A DNA stretch of 64,000 nucleotides from Pseudomonas viridiflava (GTDB lineage Bacteria; Pseudomonadota; Gammaproteobacteria; Pseudomonadales; Pseudomonadaceae). The notes beneath the pieces are model-generated. The model was not told where the DNA came from, made no database searches, and worked only from the letters and a program-made list of their open reading frames with translations. Location of the stretch: positions 1-64,000 of the forward strand of contig NZ_UUPU01000076.1 of assembly GCF_900591205.1 (NCBI RefSeq), written 5' to 3'. This document shows positions 1 through 8,486 of this stretch, piece after piece (position 1 is the stretch's first letter; each line of letters opens with the position of its first letter). The translations under genes were made by a program, and so were the position numbers.

Positions 1-10
1 CACGCTGGCC

Positions 11-215
11 GCACGCGGGCTTGAATCCGTGGGTAACCCGGCAGGACGCCGGGTTAGCCGCGCTGGGCCATGGATGGCCCATCGCGGCGGCCCACGGATT
101 CAAGTCTGCGTGCGGGCACACCGAGCCAGAGGCGAGGTGCCGAGTGGTGGGGCAAGAGCCCTTTTGGTTACTTTTGGGGCTCTTTTCCAAAAGTGACCCG
201 CCGTAAGGGCGGAAC
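11..215. repeat. Structured intergenic repeat (branched stem-loops)
   Basis: No credible gene lies here. Bases 11-33 pair with 91-113 over about 23 positions (21 matches, the other two G-T type). Inside are two further hairpins: a perfect 9-bp stem 34-42/48-56 and a long stem 57-71/74-88 with one mismatch, so 11-113 folds into a three-way branch. The rest (114-215) holds a CTTTTGG/CCAAAAG pair and a CCGCC/GGCGG hairpin. I recall similar sequence recurring in many Pseudomonas genomes, where an open reading frame across it is often annotated as a short hypothetical protein. I infer a dispersed non-coding repeat, not a gene. Confidence 0.55.
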
Positions 216-252
216 CATAATAAGCCACCCCCCAATCACCCGATAAACACCC

Positions 253-284
253 AAAAAAAAGCCCCGAACCAGTCGGGGCTTTTT
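253..284 (-). terminator. Rho-independent terminator after fabB (bidirectional)
   Basis: A 7-bp stem GCCCCGA/TCGGGGC (261-267/273-279) is flanked by an A-run on the left and a T-run on the right, so it reads as an intrinsic terminator on either strand. It lies 25 bases beyond the fabB stop. Confidence 0.9.
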
Positions 285-308
285 CAAAACATGATCAACC
301 TACGGGCC

Positions 309-1529
309 TTACTTACCCTGCCAGCGTTTCAGCACCAGGGTAGCGTTTGTGCCACCGAAGCCGAAGCTGTTGCTCATCACAGTGTCGATTTTGGCATTTT
401 CAACAGTCTTGGTCAGGATCGGCATGTCAGCGACGACCGGGTCGATCTCGTCGATGTTGGCCGAACCTGCCATGAAGTTGCCTTCCATCATCAGCAAGCA
501 GTAGATCGCTTCGTGAACGCCGGCGGCGCCCAGGGAGTGACCCGACAAGCTCTTGGTGGAGCTGATGGCCGGAGCCTTGTCGCCAAATACCGCACGCACA
601 CCTTCCATTTCCTTGGCGTCGCCGACCGGAGTCGAGGTGCCGTGGGTGTTCAGGTAGTCGATCGGGGTATCCACGGTGGACATCGCCATCTGCATGCAGC
701 GGATAGCACCTTCACCGCTTGGCGCAACCATGTCGTAGCCGTCGGAAGTCGCGCCGTAGCCGACGATTTCCGCGTAGATCTTGGCACCACGGGCCAGAGC
801 GTGTTCCAGCTCTTCGACTACCACCATGCCGCCACCGCCGGCGATGACGAAACCGTCACGCTTGGCGTCGTAGGCACGGGAGGCTTTTTCCGGGGTTTCG
901 TTGTATTGGGTGGACAGCGCGCCCATGGCGTCGAACAGGAACGACTGGCTCCAATGCTCTTCTTCACCGCCGCCGGCGAACACGATGTCTTGCTTGCCCA
1001 GCTGGATCTGCTCAACGGCCGTACCAATGCAGTGAGCACTGGTGGCGCACGCCGAGGAGATCGAGTAGTTCACGCCCTTGATCTGAAACGGTGTGGCCAG
1101 GCAGGCCGAAACGGTGCTGCCCATGGTCCGCGTTACACGGTACGGGCCAACACGCTTCACGCCTTTTTCGCGCAGGATGTCCAGCGCTTCCATCTGGTTC
1201 AGGGTGGATGCGCCGCCGGAACCGGCGATCAGGCCGGTGCGCACGTTCGATACCTGGTCTTCGCTCAGGCCGGAGTCGGCGATTGCATCTTTCATGGCCA
1301 GGTAGGCGTAGGCGGCAGCGTGGCCGACGAAGCGATAGATCTTGCGATCAATCAGTTCTTCGAGGGGCAGGTCGATGGAGCCGGAAACCTGGCTACGCAG
1401 ACCCATTTCGGCATATTCCGGGTTGAAGCGGATGCCAGGGCGACTTGCACGCAGGTTAGCGGTGACGGTCTCTTTGTCATTGCCCAGGCAAGAAACGATG
1501 CCCAGACCAGTGATAACGACGCGGCGCAT
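309..1529 (-). CDS. fabB: Beta-ketoacyl-ACP synthase I
   Basis: Condenses acyl-ACP with malonyl-ACP in cytosolic type II fatty acid synthesis. FabB is the condensing enzyme that extends the cis-unsaturated intermediates made by FabA. The 406-residue protein is full length for the family. The thiolase-fold triad is visible: Cys161 in SSACATSAHC, His296 in NTHGTSTPVGD and His331 in SLSGHSLGAAG, and the C-terminal SFGFGGTNA motif is present. The start ATG has AAGGG upstream. The gene begins 11 bases after the fabA stop, so the two are co-transcribed, and an intrinsic terminator closes the operon. The order fabA-fabB is that of PA1610-PA1609 in P. aeruginosa. Confidence 0.97.
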   Translation of the reverse strand: MRRVVITGLGIVSCLGNDKETVTANLRASRPGIRFNPEYAEMGLRSQVSGSIDLPLEELIDRKIYRFVGHAAAYAYLAMKDAIADSGLSEDQVSNVRTGLIAGSGGASTLNQMEALDILREKGVKRVGPYRVTRTMGSTVSACLATPFQIKGVNYSISSACATSAHCIGTAVEQIQLGKQDIVFAGGGEEEHWSQSFLFDAMGALSTQYNETPEKASRAYDAKRDGFVIAGGGGMVVVEELEHALARGAKIYAEIVGYGATSDGYDMVAPSGEGAIRCMQMAMSTVDTPIDYLNTHGTSTPVGDAKEMEGVRAVFGDKAPAISSTKSLSGHSLGAAGVHEAIYCLLMMEGNFMAGSANIDEIDPVVADMPILTKTVENAKIDTVMSNSFGFGGTNATLVLKRWQGK

Positions 1530-1540
1530 GCGGATAACCC

Positions 1541-2056
1541 TTAAAAGTTGTCAGTGGAAGTGAATACGCCGACCCGAAGGCCCTCGGCAGTATAGATCTC
1601 GCGACCGTCGACGCTCACTGAGCCATCGGCGATGGCGAGGTTCAGCTTGCCCTTGAGGACGCGCTTGATCTGAATGTTGTAGGTGACTTTCTTGGCGGTC
1701 GGCAGGACCTGGCCAAAGAACTTCACTTCGCCCGAACCCAGGGCACGGCCGCGGCCCGGCAGACCTTGCCAGCCGAGGAAGAAACCGACCAGCTGCCACA
1801 TGGCGTCAAGGCCCAGGCAGCCCGGCATCACAGGGTCGCCTTCAAAATGGCAGGCGAAGAACCACAGGTCCGGGGTGATATCCAGCTCGGCGACCAATTC
1901 ACCTTTGCCGTACTTGCCACCCTCTTCGCTGATATGGGTGATGCGATCCACCATCAGCATGTTCGGGGCGGGCAGTTGCGCGTTACCTGGGCCGAACAGC
2001 TCACCGCGACTGCAGCGCAGCAGGTCTTCCCGAGTAAAGGCGTTTTGTTTGGTCAT
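1541..2056 (-). CDS. fabA: 3-hydroxydecanoyl-ACP dehydratase/isomerase
   Basis: Dehydrates 3-hydroxydecanoyl-ACP and isomerises trans-2- to cis-3-decenoyl-ACP, the committed step to unsaturated fatty acids. At 171 residues it matches the family length. His70 in ACHFEGDPVMPG and Asp84 in CLGLDAMWQLVGFFLGW are the expected catalytic pair of the FabA hotdog fold. The ATG is preceded by GGAGCT. It is the first gene of the fabA-fabB operon. A DesT-like inverted repeat sits about 135 bases upstream, which fits the known control of fabAB by DesT in P. aeruginosa, although no desT gene is visible in this window. Confidence 0.97.
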   Translation of the reverse strand: MTKQNAFTREDLLRCSRGELFGPGNAQLPAPNMLMVDRITHISEEGGKYGKGELVAELDITPDLWFFACHFEGDPVMPGCLGLDAMWQLVGFFLGWQGLPGRGRALGSGEVKFFGQVLPTAKKVTYNIQIKRVLKGKLNLAIADGSVSVDGREIYTAEGLRVGVFTSTDNF

Positions 2057-2189
2057 GCGAGCTCCTCAATAATCCCATGCGGCAGGGTAGGGCAAATCTT
2101 CCCGTAACCGACGAAGCGTTCATGCCTCATGTCGGCAGCCTACACATAGACTATTGCGTTGTAGTGAAAGTCACAGCGTCAAGGCACTG

Positions 2190-2207
2190 AATGTACACTT
2201 GTTCACT
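2190..2207. promoter_or_regulatory. Candidate DesT-type operator upstream of fabA
   Basis: AATGTAC-ACTT-GTTCACT is an imperfect inverted repeat (5 of 7 arm positions pair) with a 4-base spacer. On the fabA strand it reads AGTGAAC-N4-GTACATT. As I remember it, DesT of P. aeruginosa recognises an AGTGAAC-type palindrome upstream of desCB and fabAB. The assignment is inference; the repeat itself is plain to see. Confidence 0.4.
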
Positions 2208-2208
2208 G

Positions 2209-2239
2209 AAATTTTAAACCGGGCCTGTTTATCGGCCCG
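2209..2239 (-). terminator. Probable terminator after the hybrid kinase gene
   Basis: CGGGCC (2220-2225) pairs with GGCCCG (2234-2239) across an 8-base loop, and on the minus strand the stem is followed by GTTTAAAATTT. It sits between the kinase stop and the fabA regulatory region and would separate the two minus-strand operons. Confidence 0.55.
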
Positions 2240-2305
2240 TTCGGGTGCCTAAGACTGCCGCACTTTCGTCTTTCACGCCAGTCGGAGTTGGCTGATGGCG
2301 CGGCG

Positions 2306-4207
2306 CTATTGCACCCAGCGCTGCAGTATTTGCTGCAAATCCGTGCGTTTGAACGGCTTGGCCAGGTAATCGTTCATTCCCGCCGCGAGGCAGGCTTCCC
2401 GGTCGCCCTGCAAGGCGTTGGCGGTCAGGGCGATGATTGGCAGGTCGGCGCAGCCCGGCAGCTGGCGAATCTGCCGCGTGGCTTCGTAGCCGTCGATCAG
2501 CGGTAGCCGGCAATCCATCAGGATCGCGGTGAAAATCAGGCTCTCAGCGCTGCGGATCGCCTCGGCGCCATCGGTGGCCAGGCTCACTTCAAAGCCCAGG
2601 CTGCGCAGCATGGCTTCGACCACGGTGCGGTTGACCGGGTTGTCTTCCACCAGCAGCACATGCCGGCCATTGCCCGCGCTGGTTTTACCTTCGGCGTTGG
2701 CGGCAATCGCCGGCACGCTCTGCTGGTCGATGGCCAGCGGGATTTCCAGGGTAAACACCGAGCCGCGACCTTCTTCGCTCTGGGCGCGCAGGGTGCCGCC
2801 CATGCGTTCGGCCAGGGTACGGGCGATGGGCAAGCCCAGTCCGGTGCCGCCGTAACGTCTTGAAATGGAACTGTCGGCTTGCTGGAAGGCGTCGAACATC
2901 AATTCCAGACGTTCGGCGGAAATACCGATGCCACTGTCGCGCACGGTGCAGGTGAACCACACCAGTTCATGATCGAGGGTCTGCCAGTGCGGCTCGACGC
3001 TGACGGTGCCGTGCTCGGTGAATTTGAGCGCGTTGCCGATCAGGTTCACCAGGATCTGGCGGATACGCGTCGGGTCGCCCTGTACCCGCAAGGCGTCCAT
3101 GCCGGGCGGAATCGGCAGCGTCAGCGCCAGCCCGCGCTGCTGGGCGCTGTGCTGGAAGGCTTGGGCGCAGCTGCTGATCAAGTCCGCCAGGTTGAACGGG
3201 ATATGTTCCAGCTCCAGCGCGGCGCGCTCGATGCGCGAGAAGTCGAGGATGTCGTTGATGACCTTGAGCAAATGCTCAGTGGACTCAGAGGCCAGCGCCG
3301 CGTATTCGCTCTGCTCCTCGGTCATCTCGGTGGTTTCCAGCAATTGCAGCATGCCCAGTACGCCGTTCATCGGCGTACGCAGTTCGTGGCTCATCATTGC
3401 CAGGAAGTCCGACTTGGCGTTGTTGGCGCGCTCGGCCTCTTCGCGGGTCTGGATCAACTGGGCCATGGCCTGCTGCTGTTCGCGGCTGGCCTGGTTGAGG
3501 CCCTCGGCGAGGTTGTTGATGTGGCGCGACAGGTCGCCCAGTTCCGAGTCATCCACGATCGGCAGCGGGGTCTTGTAGTCGCCTTGCTGGATGGCCTTCA
3601 CCGCATTGCCCATGGCGCTGATCGGTTGCGACAGGCTGGCGGCCAGGCGCCGTGCGAGCAGGAAGGTGAACAGCAGGGCAAACAACGCCAGGATCCCGGC
3701 CTTGAACAGAATCTCTTGCTGGCGCTGGCTGAACGCATCGTTGGACATGCCGACAATCACCCGGCCCAGGTAGTCGGCGCGGGGCGCCTTGGGTTCGTTG
3801 AGGTTGTCCTGGAAAAAGTCGTTGCCCAACTGGATATGCTGCAGGCGGATCGGCGCCTGGAACACTTTTACCGACAGTGAGCGGTCATGTTTCTCCGACG
3901 GCTGCTCGACGTACACCAGGATGTTCTCGCTGCTGTCCTGGATCTCCAGGAAACGCACATGGGGCGTGGCCAGCGTGGCGCGCAGCAGGCTGTCGAGTAC
4001 GTCGTTGTTGCCGGAAATCACCCCGTATTCGGTGGCGGGCGCCAGTTGGTTGGCGATCAGTTGGCCGGTGTGGTCCAGTTCCTGGCGCAGGTCCTGGATG
4101 CGCACGAAGGTAAAGAAGCTGATCAACAGCAACGTCAGCAACAGCGCCGGGCCCAGGGTGATGAGCTGCGTGCGGGTGTTGATATCCCAACGGCGACGCA
4201 AGGTCAT
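2306..4207 (-). CDS. Hybrid sensor histidine kinase, PA1611 type
   Basis: Inner-membrane sensor of 633 residues. Order: TM1 (about 17-36), periplasmic region (37-165) whose opening resembles the BarA/GacS sCache domain (RIQDLRQEL...ATEYGVISGN), TM2 (about 168-187), HAMP, coiled coil, HisKA with His274 in MMSHELRTP, HATPase with N392 in LIGNALKFTE and GGTGLGLP, and a receiver with Asp565 in ILMDCRLPLIDGYEA. It lacks an Hpt domain, so it must pass phosphate to a separate Hpt protein. In P. aeruginosa, PA1611 lies beside fabA and is one of the kinases known to feed HptB. The start overlaps the upstream gene stop (ATGA), so kinase, binding protein and receptor are coupled. Confidence 0.9.
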   Translation of the reverse strand: MTLRRRWDINTRTQLITLGPALLLTLLLISFFTFVRIQDLRQELDHTGQLIANQLAPATEYGVISGNNDVLDSLLRATLATPHVRFLEIQDSSENILVYVEQPSEKHDRSLSVKVFQAPIRLQHIQLGNDFFQDNLNEPKAPRADYLGRVIVGMSNDAFSQRQQEILFKAGILALFALLFTFLLARRLAASLSQPISAMGNAVKAIQQGDYKTPLPIVDDSELGDLSRHINNLAEGLNQASREQQQAMAQLIQTREEAERANNAKSDFLAMMSHELRTPMNGVLGMLQLLETTEMTEEQSEYAALASESTEHLLKVINDILDFSRIERAALELEHIPFNLADLISSCAQAFQHSAQQRGLALTLPIPPGMDALRVQGDPTRIRQILVNLIGNALKFTEHGTVSVEPHWQTLDHELVWFTCTVRDSGIGISAERLELMFDAFQQADSSISRRYGGTGLGLPIARTLAERMGGTLRAQSEEGRGSVFTLEIPLAIDQQSVPAIAANAEGKTSAGNGRHVLLVEDNPVNRTVVEAMLRSLGFEVSLATDGAEAIRSAESLIFTAILMDCRLPLIDGYEATRQIRQLPGCADLPIIALTANALQGDREACLAAGMNDYLAKPFKRTDLQQILQRWVQ

Positions 4208-5133
4208 GGGCGTTTTTCTCCTTCGGCCAATCGGGCGGCGACGCTGGTTTCGTCCACCTGTTCGATCCCCAGTGAGCGCGCAACCTGTGGGTTGCCTACG
4301 ACTTTGAAGTGTTGCGGGTAGAGCGTGTGCGGCCAGTTGGCCGGCGGGTGATCAAGCAGGCCGTCGAGTACCGCGAGCCAGTCGGCCTGGTCGCTGTAGG
4401 TGCTGGCCAGGCTGCCCGCCCGCACGAACCCGGCATTGGGGCCCACCAGCGGCAATTGCTGGGCGTAACTGCTCAGCAACAGGTTCTTCGCGGTTTTCGG
4501 GTTGTACAACTGCGGGTCGTCGAGGCCGAGCAGCACGTCGCTGTTGCGGAACAGGGCTTGCAGCGGGCGGCTGTCATTAATGTTGTCCCAGCGCTGGGGC
4601 ACGATTTCCAGGCCCAGCAGCGTGGCGTGCTGGCGCAGTTCGGGCAGCAGAAACTCACTGTCGGCGCCGTACAGCACACCGACGCGCCGCGCCTGGGGCA
4701 GGATGCCGGCGATCAGGCGCAGTTGGCGCGCAAGCGGCGGGTCGCTCCATAACAGGCTGATTCGTGCGTGCTGCGTGCCGCCCAGGCGCTGATTGGCCTG
4801 CAACCGGCTGATGCGCAGCACCAGGGTCGGCGGGCCCTGGGTTTCCTTCAGGCGCCAGTCGAGGGCGGGCAGGTCCAACAGAATCAGGCGCGTGCTGGCC
4901 GGCAGTTGGCCGGGGGGCGGCAACTGGTCGAGGGGTGTGAAGGTAACGTGATCTTGCGGGCGTTGCTTGGCCAGGGCCTGGGAAAATGCCTGCACCCCGG
5001 CACCGTCTTCGGCGGCGGTCAGCAGGATATCGGCGCTCCATGCAGGCAGGGCCAGCAGCAAGCCGACCAGCAGCACAACGCGCCGGCAGAGGGTGTAGAT
5101 AAAGAACAAGGTCATCCGTGACGAGTCGCCCAT
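4204..5133 (-). CDS. Periplasmic substrate-binding protein, PF04392 (TrpX) type
   Basis: A 309-residue exported protein. From Met7 the sequence reads as a signal peptide (MTLFFIYTLCRRVV..LALPAWSA), so either Met1 or Met7 may be the start. The body resembles ABC-type periplasmic binding proteins of the PF04392 group (VGVLYGADSEFLLPEL, then LFRNSDVLLGLDDPQLYNP and LPLVGPNAGFVRAGSLASTYSD). No ABC permease or ATPase is adjacent. Instead it lies between a TonB receptor (1-base gap) and a hybrid kinase (4-base overlap). I infer that it presents a ligand to the kinase, or hands on what the receptor imports. The ligand is unknown. Confidence 0.75.
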   Translation of the reverse strand: MGDSSRMTLFFIYTLCRRVVLLVGLLLALPAWSADILLTAAEDGAGVQAFSQALAKQRPQDHVTFTPLDQLPPPGQLPASTRLILLDLPALDWRLKETQGPPTLVLRISRLQANQRLGGTQHARISLLWSDPPLARQLRLIAGILPQARRVGVLYGADSEFLLPELRQHATLLGLEIVPQRWDNINDSRPLQALFRNSDVLLGLDDPQLYNPKTAKNLLLSSYAQQLPLVGPNAGFVRAGSLASTYSDQADWLAVLDGLLDHPPANWPHTLYPQHFKVVGNPQVARSLGIEQVDETSVAARLAEGEKRP

Positions 5134-5134
5134 G

Positions 5135-7255
5135 TCAGAACTCTAACTCCGCGCTGAAGTAGAGGACGTGGCGATGATCGTAATTGTTATCGGCCCAGGT
5201 GGTGGGCTGATTGTCGAGACGTTGTTGCAACATACCGGCCAGCTCCACGTTGGCTTTGCCCACGGCAATGCGCTTGGCCACCCGCAGGTCGACCCGTTCG
5301 AAGCGATATTGGTTAAGTGCGTCATCGCCATAGTAGAACAGCGCGCTGGACCAACCATGGCCCCATTCGCGCAACCAGCCGGCGGAGCCACTGTTACGTG
5401 CAGTTTGCGCTTTGTCCAGTGGGTTGCTGGAAGTGGCGTCAACATAGGCGTAGGTAAGGCGCAGGCGGTCGGCGTTGCTCACGCGCCAGTCAAACTGGGT
5501 TTCGGCACCGGTAAACCGCGAACTGTTGGCGTTGCTGGCAATGTATTGGTTGTTGCGCAGCGGCGAACTGATCATGTGGGTGATTTCGTCGTAGAACAGT
5601 TTCACGTCCATGTTCAGCCCGAAATCGGCAAAGAAACCGTTGTAGCCCAGTTCCCGTGAGCGCATCAGTTCTTTGTCGAGGTTGCCCGGGCCCCGTGTCT
5701 TGACGAAGTATTGGCCGCTGTTCTGCCCATAGGTCGGGGAACTGAGGTTGGTGACGCGATAGCTCCAGTTGACGTTGTTTTCGAACATGTCCGGCGAGCG
5801 GATCGCCTCGGAGTACACCGCACGCAGGCCGTGGCGCGGGTTGATCAGGTAGTTGACCGCTACCCGTGGCGTCAACGAGTTGCCGCTCAGGTGCGTGTCT
5901 TCGTACATGGCGCCGCCTTGCAGCAGCCAGTGTTCGCTGGCACGCCACTCCATCTGGCCGAACAGGCGCCAGGTGGTGTCGTCCAGAGTGCCATTGAAGT
6001 AGGTGTCGGAGTCGGCGCGGTCGTAGCGGTAGTTCATGCCGCTGACCAGGCGCAGGCTGTCGGACAGGCTGAGGGTGTCCTGGATCTCCAGGTCGTAGCG
6101 GCTTTCGCGGGTGCTCTGGTCGATGTCACCGCACACACTCTGGTTGGCACCGTTGCGCCACTGGTTCAACACCTGGTTGGCCAATGCTTGCTCGGCGGCG
6201 CTGCCGGGTGGCGCGCTGCCCTGGCTGTAGGTGTCCATATGCCGGGCCAGCTGTTCGGCGTAATTGGGGTTTATCTGCCATAACTGGGTCAGCTCGGGGC
6301 TGAACGAGACCTTGGCGTCGCAGGCTTTCCAGATTTGCTGGCGGTCCCATTGTTGGGCCGAGCCCTGGATATACAGGCTGTGGTCGGGGTTGAAGTCGAA
6401 GTTCCAGCGCAGGGAGCCGGCATAGTCCTTGGCCGTGACGTCGGAATTATCGCCGCCTTCGGTAATCCCGGCGAATACCGGGGTGTAGGTATAAGGCCGC
6501 TGGTTGGTGCCCTCCTTGGCGTCAAACTGCCAGTCAAGGCTCTGCTGGGCGTTCAAAGTCTGGCTGACCGCCAGGCTGAAGCGGCTGAGGCGCCGGCTGT
6601 CACGGCGGTCGGCGCCGGCGGCATCGCTGTCGAAGCCATCATCCTGTTGCCCGGACAGCGACAAGCGCAAATCGCCGGTTTCCCAGCCCACGCCCTGGCT
6701 GGCATAAAAGTCATTGATCCCGCGTTCGCCACGCACCACTTTCACCCGTGAGCCGTGGCTGTTGGCCGGCGAGCGCGTAAGAATGTTAACCACCGCCATC
6801 AGCGCATTGGCGCCGTAGCTGACGGTGTTGGGGCCACGGAACACCTCGATGCGCTCGATATCTTCCATGGCGACCGGAATGTCGCTCCAGTCCACGGTGG
6901 CGAGGCCCGCGCGGTACACCGAGCGGCCGTCGATCAGCACCTGCATGCGCCGCGCATCACTGGCGCTGGTGCCGTGGTAGTTGACGGCCGCCTGGTTGCC
7001 GGTGGTGTAGCCGACCATCATGCCCGGCACCAGGCGCAGCAGTTCGCTGATGTCCCGGGCGCCGCTGGCCTTGATCAGCTCGCTGTCGATCACGGTCATG
7101 CTGCCGGGCACGGCGGCGGCCGATTGCTTGAGGCGCGTGGCGGTCAATACCTGCGGCAGCGGCTGGCTGTCGAGGAACAAGTCGTCGGCCAGCACAGGCG
7201 TACCGAACAACAGCATCAGCAACAGAGATGAACGAGGAGGAGGGCCCAAATACAC
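5135..7255 (-). CDS. TonB-dependent outer-membrane receptor
   Basis: A 706-residue outer-membrane receptor with a short signal peptide ending near PVLADD, a plug domain at about 35-160 (LPQVLTATRLKQ, RMQVLIDGRSVY, DIERIEVFRGPNTVSYGANA) and a 22-strand-type barrel ending in the typical terminal Phe (FSAELEF). It is the first gene of the operon with the binding protein and hybrid kinase. No Fur-box-like sequence is obvious upstream, so iron need not be the substrate. The ATG has only a weak AAGG upstream; a later start is possible but would shorten the signal peptide. The substrate cannot be read from the sequence. Confidence 0.88.
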   Translation of the reverse strand: MYLGPPPRSSLLLMLLFGTPVLADDLFLDSQPLPQVLTATRLKQSAAAVPGSMTVIDSELIKASGARDISELLRLVPGMMVGYTTGNQAAVNYHGTSASDARRMQVLIDGRSVYRAGLATVDWSDIPVAMEDIERIEVFRGPNTVSYGANALMAVVNILTRSPANSHGSRVKVVRGERGINDFYASQGVGWETGDLRLSLSGQQDDGFDSDAAGADRRDSRRLSRFSLAVSQTLNAQQSLDWQFDAKEGTNQRPYTYTPVFAGITEGGDNSDVTAKDYAGSLRWNFDFNPDHSLYIQGSAQQWDRQQIWKACDAKVSFSPELTQLWQINPNYAEQLARHMDTYSQGSAPPGSAAEQALANQVLNQWRNGANQSVCGDIDQSTRESRYDLEIQDTLSLSDSLRLVSGMNYRYDRADSDTYFNGTLDDTTWRLFGQMEWRASEHWLLQGGAMYEDTHLSGNSLTPRVAVNYLINPRHGLRAVYSEAIRSPDMFENNVNWSYRVTNLSSPTYGQNSGQYFVKTRGPGNLDKELMRSRELGYNGFFADFGLNMDVKLFYDEITHMISSPLRNNQYIASNANSSRFTGAETQFDWRVSNADRLRLTYAYVDATSSNPLDKAQTARNSGSAGWLREWGHGWSSALFYYGDDALNQYRFERVDLRVAKRIAVGKANVELAGMLQQRLDNQPTTWADNNYDHRHVLYFSAELEF

Positions 7256-7384
7256 GGCTCGGCCTTGATAATTACGGATAGCCGCCCATGTTAACTGAGG
7301 TGAGGCAATTTGCCAGTCGGCAGCCCTGCAATTACTTCACACACCCATGGCACTTTCCGACAAGCGTGCGAATTGATACGGGGG

Positions 7385-7413
7385 CTGGCCGCAAGCGGGT
7401 CGCTCCGTATAAT
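7385..7413 (+). promoter_or_regulatory. Probable sigma-70 promoter of gpsA
   Basis: A perfect TATAAT lies at 7408-7413, with a weak CTGGCC -35 at 17-base spacing, ending 37 bases before the gpsA ATG. It supports the start at 7451, because the longer upstream reading would span the promoter. Confidence 0.55.
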
Positions 7414-7450
7414 GCGGCCATCGCCACTGGTATGGATTAACGGATTGCAT

Positions 7451-8476
7451 ATGACTGAACAACGCCCTATTGCGGTCCTGGGAGGCGGAAGTTTTGGGAC
7501 CGCCGTGGCTAACCTGCTGGCCGAGAACGGTCACCCGGTGCGTCAGTGGATGCGTGACCCCGAGCAGGCCGAGGCCATTCGGGTGCACCGGGAAAATCCG
7601 CGTTACCTCAAAGGCATCAAAATTCATCCGGCGGTCGAGCCGGTGACCGACCTGCTGGCCACCCTGACCGACTGCGACCTGTGCTTCGTCGCGCTGCCTT
7701 CCAGTGCCTTGCGCTCGGTGCTGGCCCCGCACGCCGAGCGGCTGGCGGGCAAGCTGCTGGTCAGCCTGACCAAAGGTATCGAGGCGCAGACCTTCAAGCT
7801 GATGAGCGAGATCCTCGAAGAAATCGCCCCCCAGGCGCGCATTGGCGTGTTGTCCGGGCCGAACCTGGCGCGGGAAGTGGCCGAGCACGCGCTGACCGCC
7901 ACCGTGGTCGCCAGTGAAGACGAAGCACTCTGCGAGCGCGTGCAGGCGGTGCTGCATGGCCGTACCTTCCGCGTTTACGCCAGCAGCGACCGCTTTGGCG
8001 TCGAGCTGGGCGGGGCGTTGAAAAACGTCTATGCGATCATCGCCGGCATGGCGGTGGCGCTGGGCATGGGCGAAAACACCAAGAGCATGCTGATCACCCG
8101 CGCGCTGGCGGAAATGACCCGCTTTGCGGTGAACCAGGGTGCCAACCCGATGACCTTCCTCGGCCTGGCTGGCGTGGGCGACTTGATCGTCACCTGCTCG
8201 TCGCCCAAAAGCCGCAATTACCAGGTGGGGTTCGCCCTGGGCGAGGGCCTGAGCCTGGAAGACGCGGTGACGCGCCTGGGCGAAGTGGCCGAAGGCGTCA
8301 ATACCCTCAAGGTGCTCAAGGCCAAGGCCCAGGAAGTGGGCGTGTACATGCCTCTGGTCGCCGGGCTGCACGCGATCCTGTTTGAAGGGCGCACCTTGAA
8401 CCAGGTGATCGAACTGCTGATGCGGGCCGAGCCGAAAACCGATGTCGACTTTATTTCCACCAGTGGTTTCAACTGA
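7451..8476 (+). CDS. gpsA: Glycerol-3-phosphate dehydrogenase [NAD(P)+]
   Basis: Reduces dihydroxyacetone phosphate to sn-glycerol 3-phosphate, the backbone for phospholipid synthesis, in the cytosol. The 341-residue protein has the Rossmann motif VLGGGSFGTAVA (9-20), the conserved Lys108 in SLTKGIE and Lys191 in GGALKNVYAI, and the LAGVGDLIVTCSSPKSRN signature. The reading frame is open back to 7310, but the start at MTEQRPIAVLGGG matches the family N-terminus and follows a TATAAT promoter. It heads a likely operon with the DUF4389 gene and sixA, with an 11-base gap to the next gene. Confidence 0.96.
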   Translation: MTEQRPIAVLGGGSFGTAVANLLAENGHPVRQWMRDPEQAEAIRVHRENPRYLKGIKIHPAVEPVTDLLATLTDCDLCFVALPSSALRSVLAPHAERLAGKLLVSLTKGIEAQTFKLMSEILEEIAPQARIGVLSGPNLAREVAEHALTATVVASEDEALCERVQAVLHGRTFRVYASSDRFGVELGGALKNVYAIIAGMAVALGMGENTKSMLITRALAEMTRFAVNQGANPMTFLGLAGVGDLIVTCSSPKSRNYQVGFALGEGLSLEDAVTRLGEVAEGVNTLKVLKAKAQEVGVYMPLVAGLHAILFEGRTLNQVIELLMRAEPKTDVDFISTSGFN

Positions 8477-8486
8477 GGAACGCGCC

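Noticed and set aside
21..206. A 61-codon frame across the structured repeat
   Set aside because: The sequence is dominated by perfect stem-loops and there is no ribosome site. I treat the frame as a by-product of the repeat.
291..1544. Long plus-strand frame opposite fabB
   Set aside because: It is a mirror of the GC-rich codon pattern of fabB; the product is a low-complexity His/Gly/Val-rich sequence with no family resemblance.
7310..7450. Extended N-terminus for GpsA
   Set aside because: The extension contains a TATAAT promoter and matches nothing in the family, while MTEQRPIAVLGGG begins the Rossmann fold.
7256..7450. Fur box or cobalamin riboswitch upstream of the first TonB receptor
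   Set aside because: No GATAATGATAATCATTATC-like sequence or B12-box-like region is visible.
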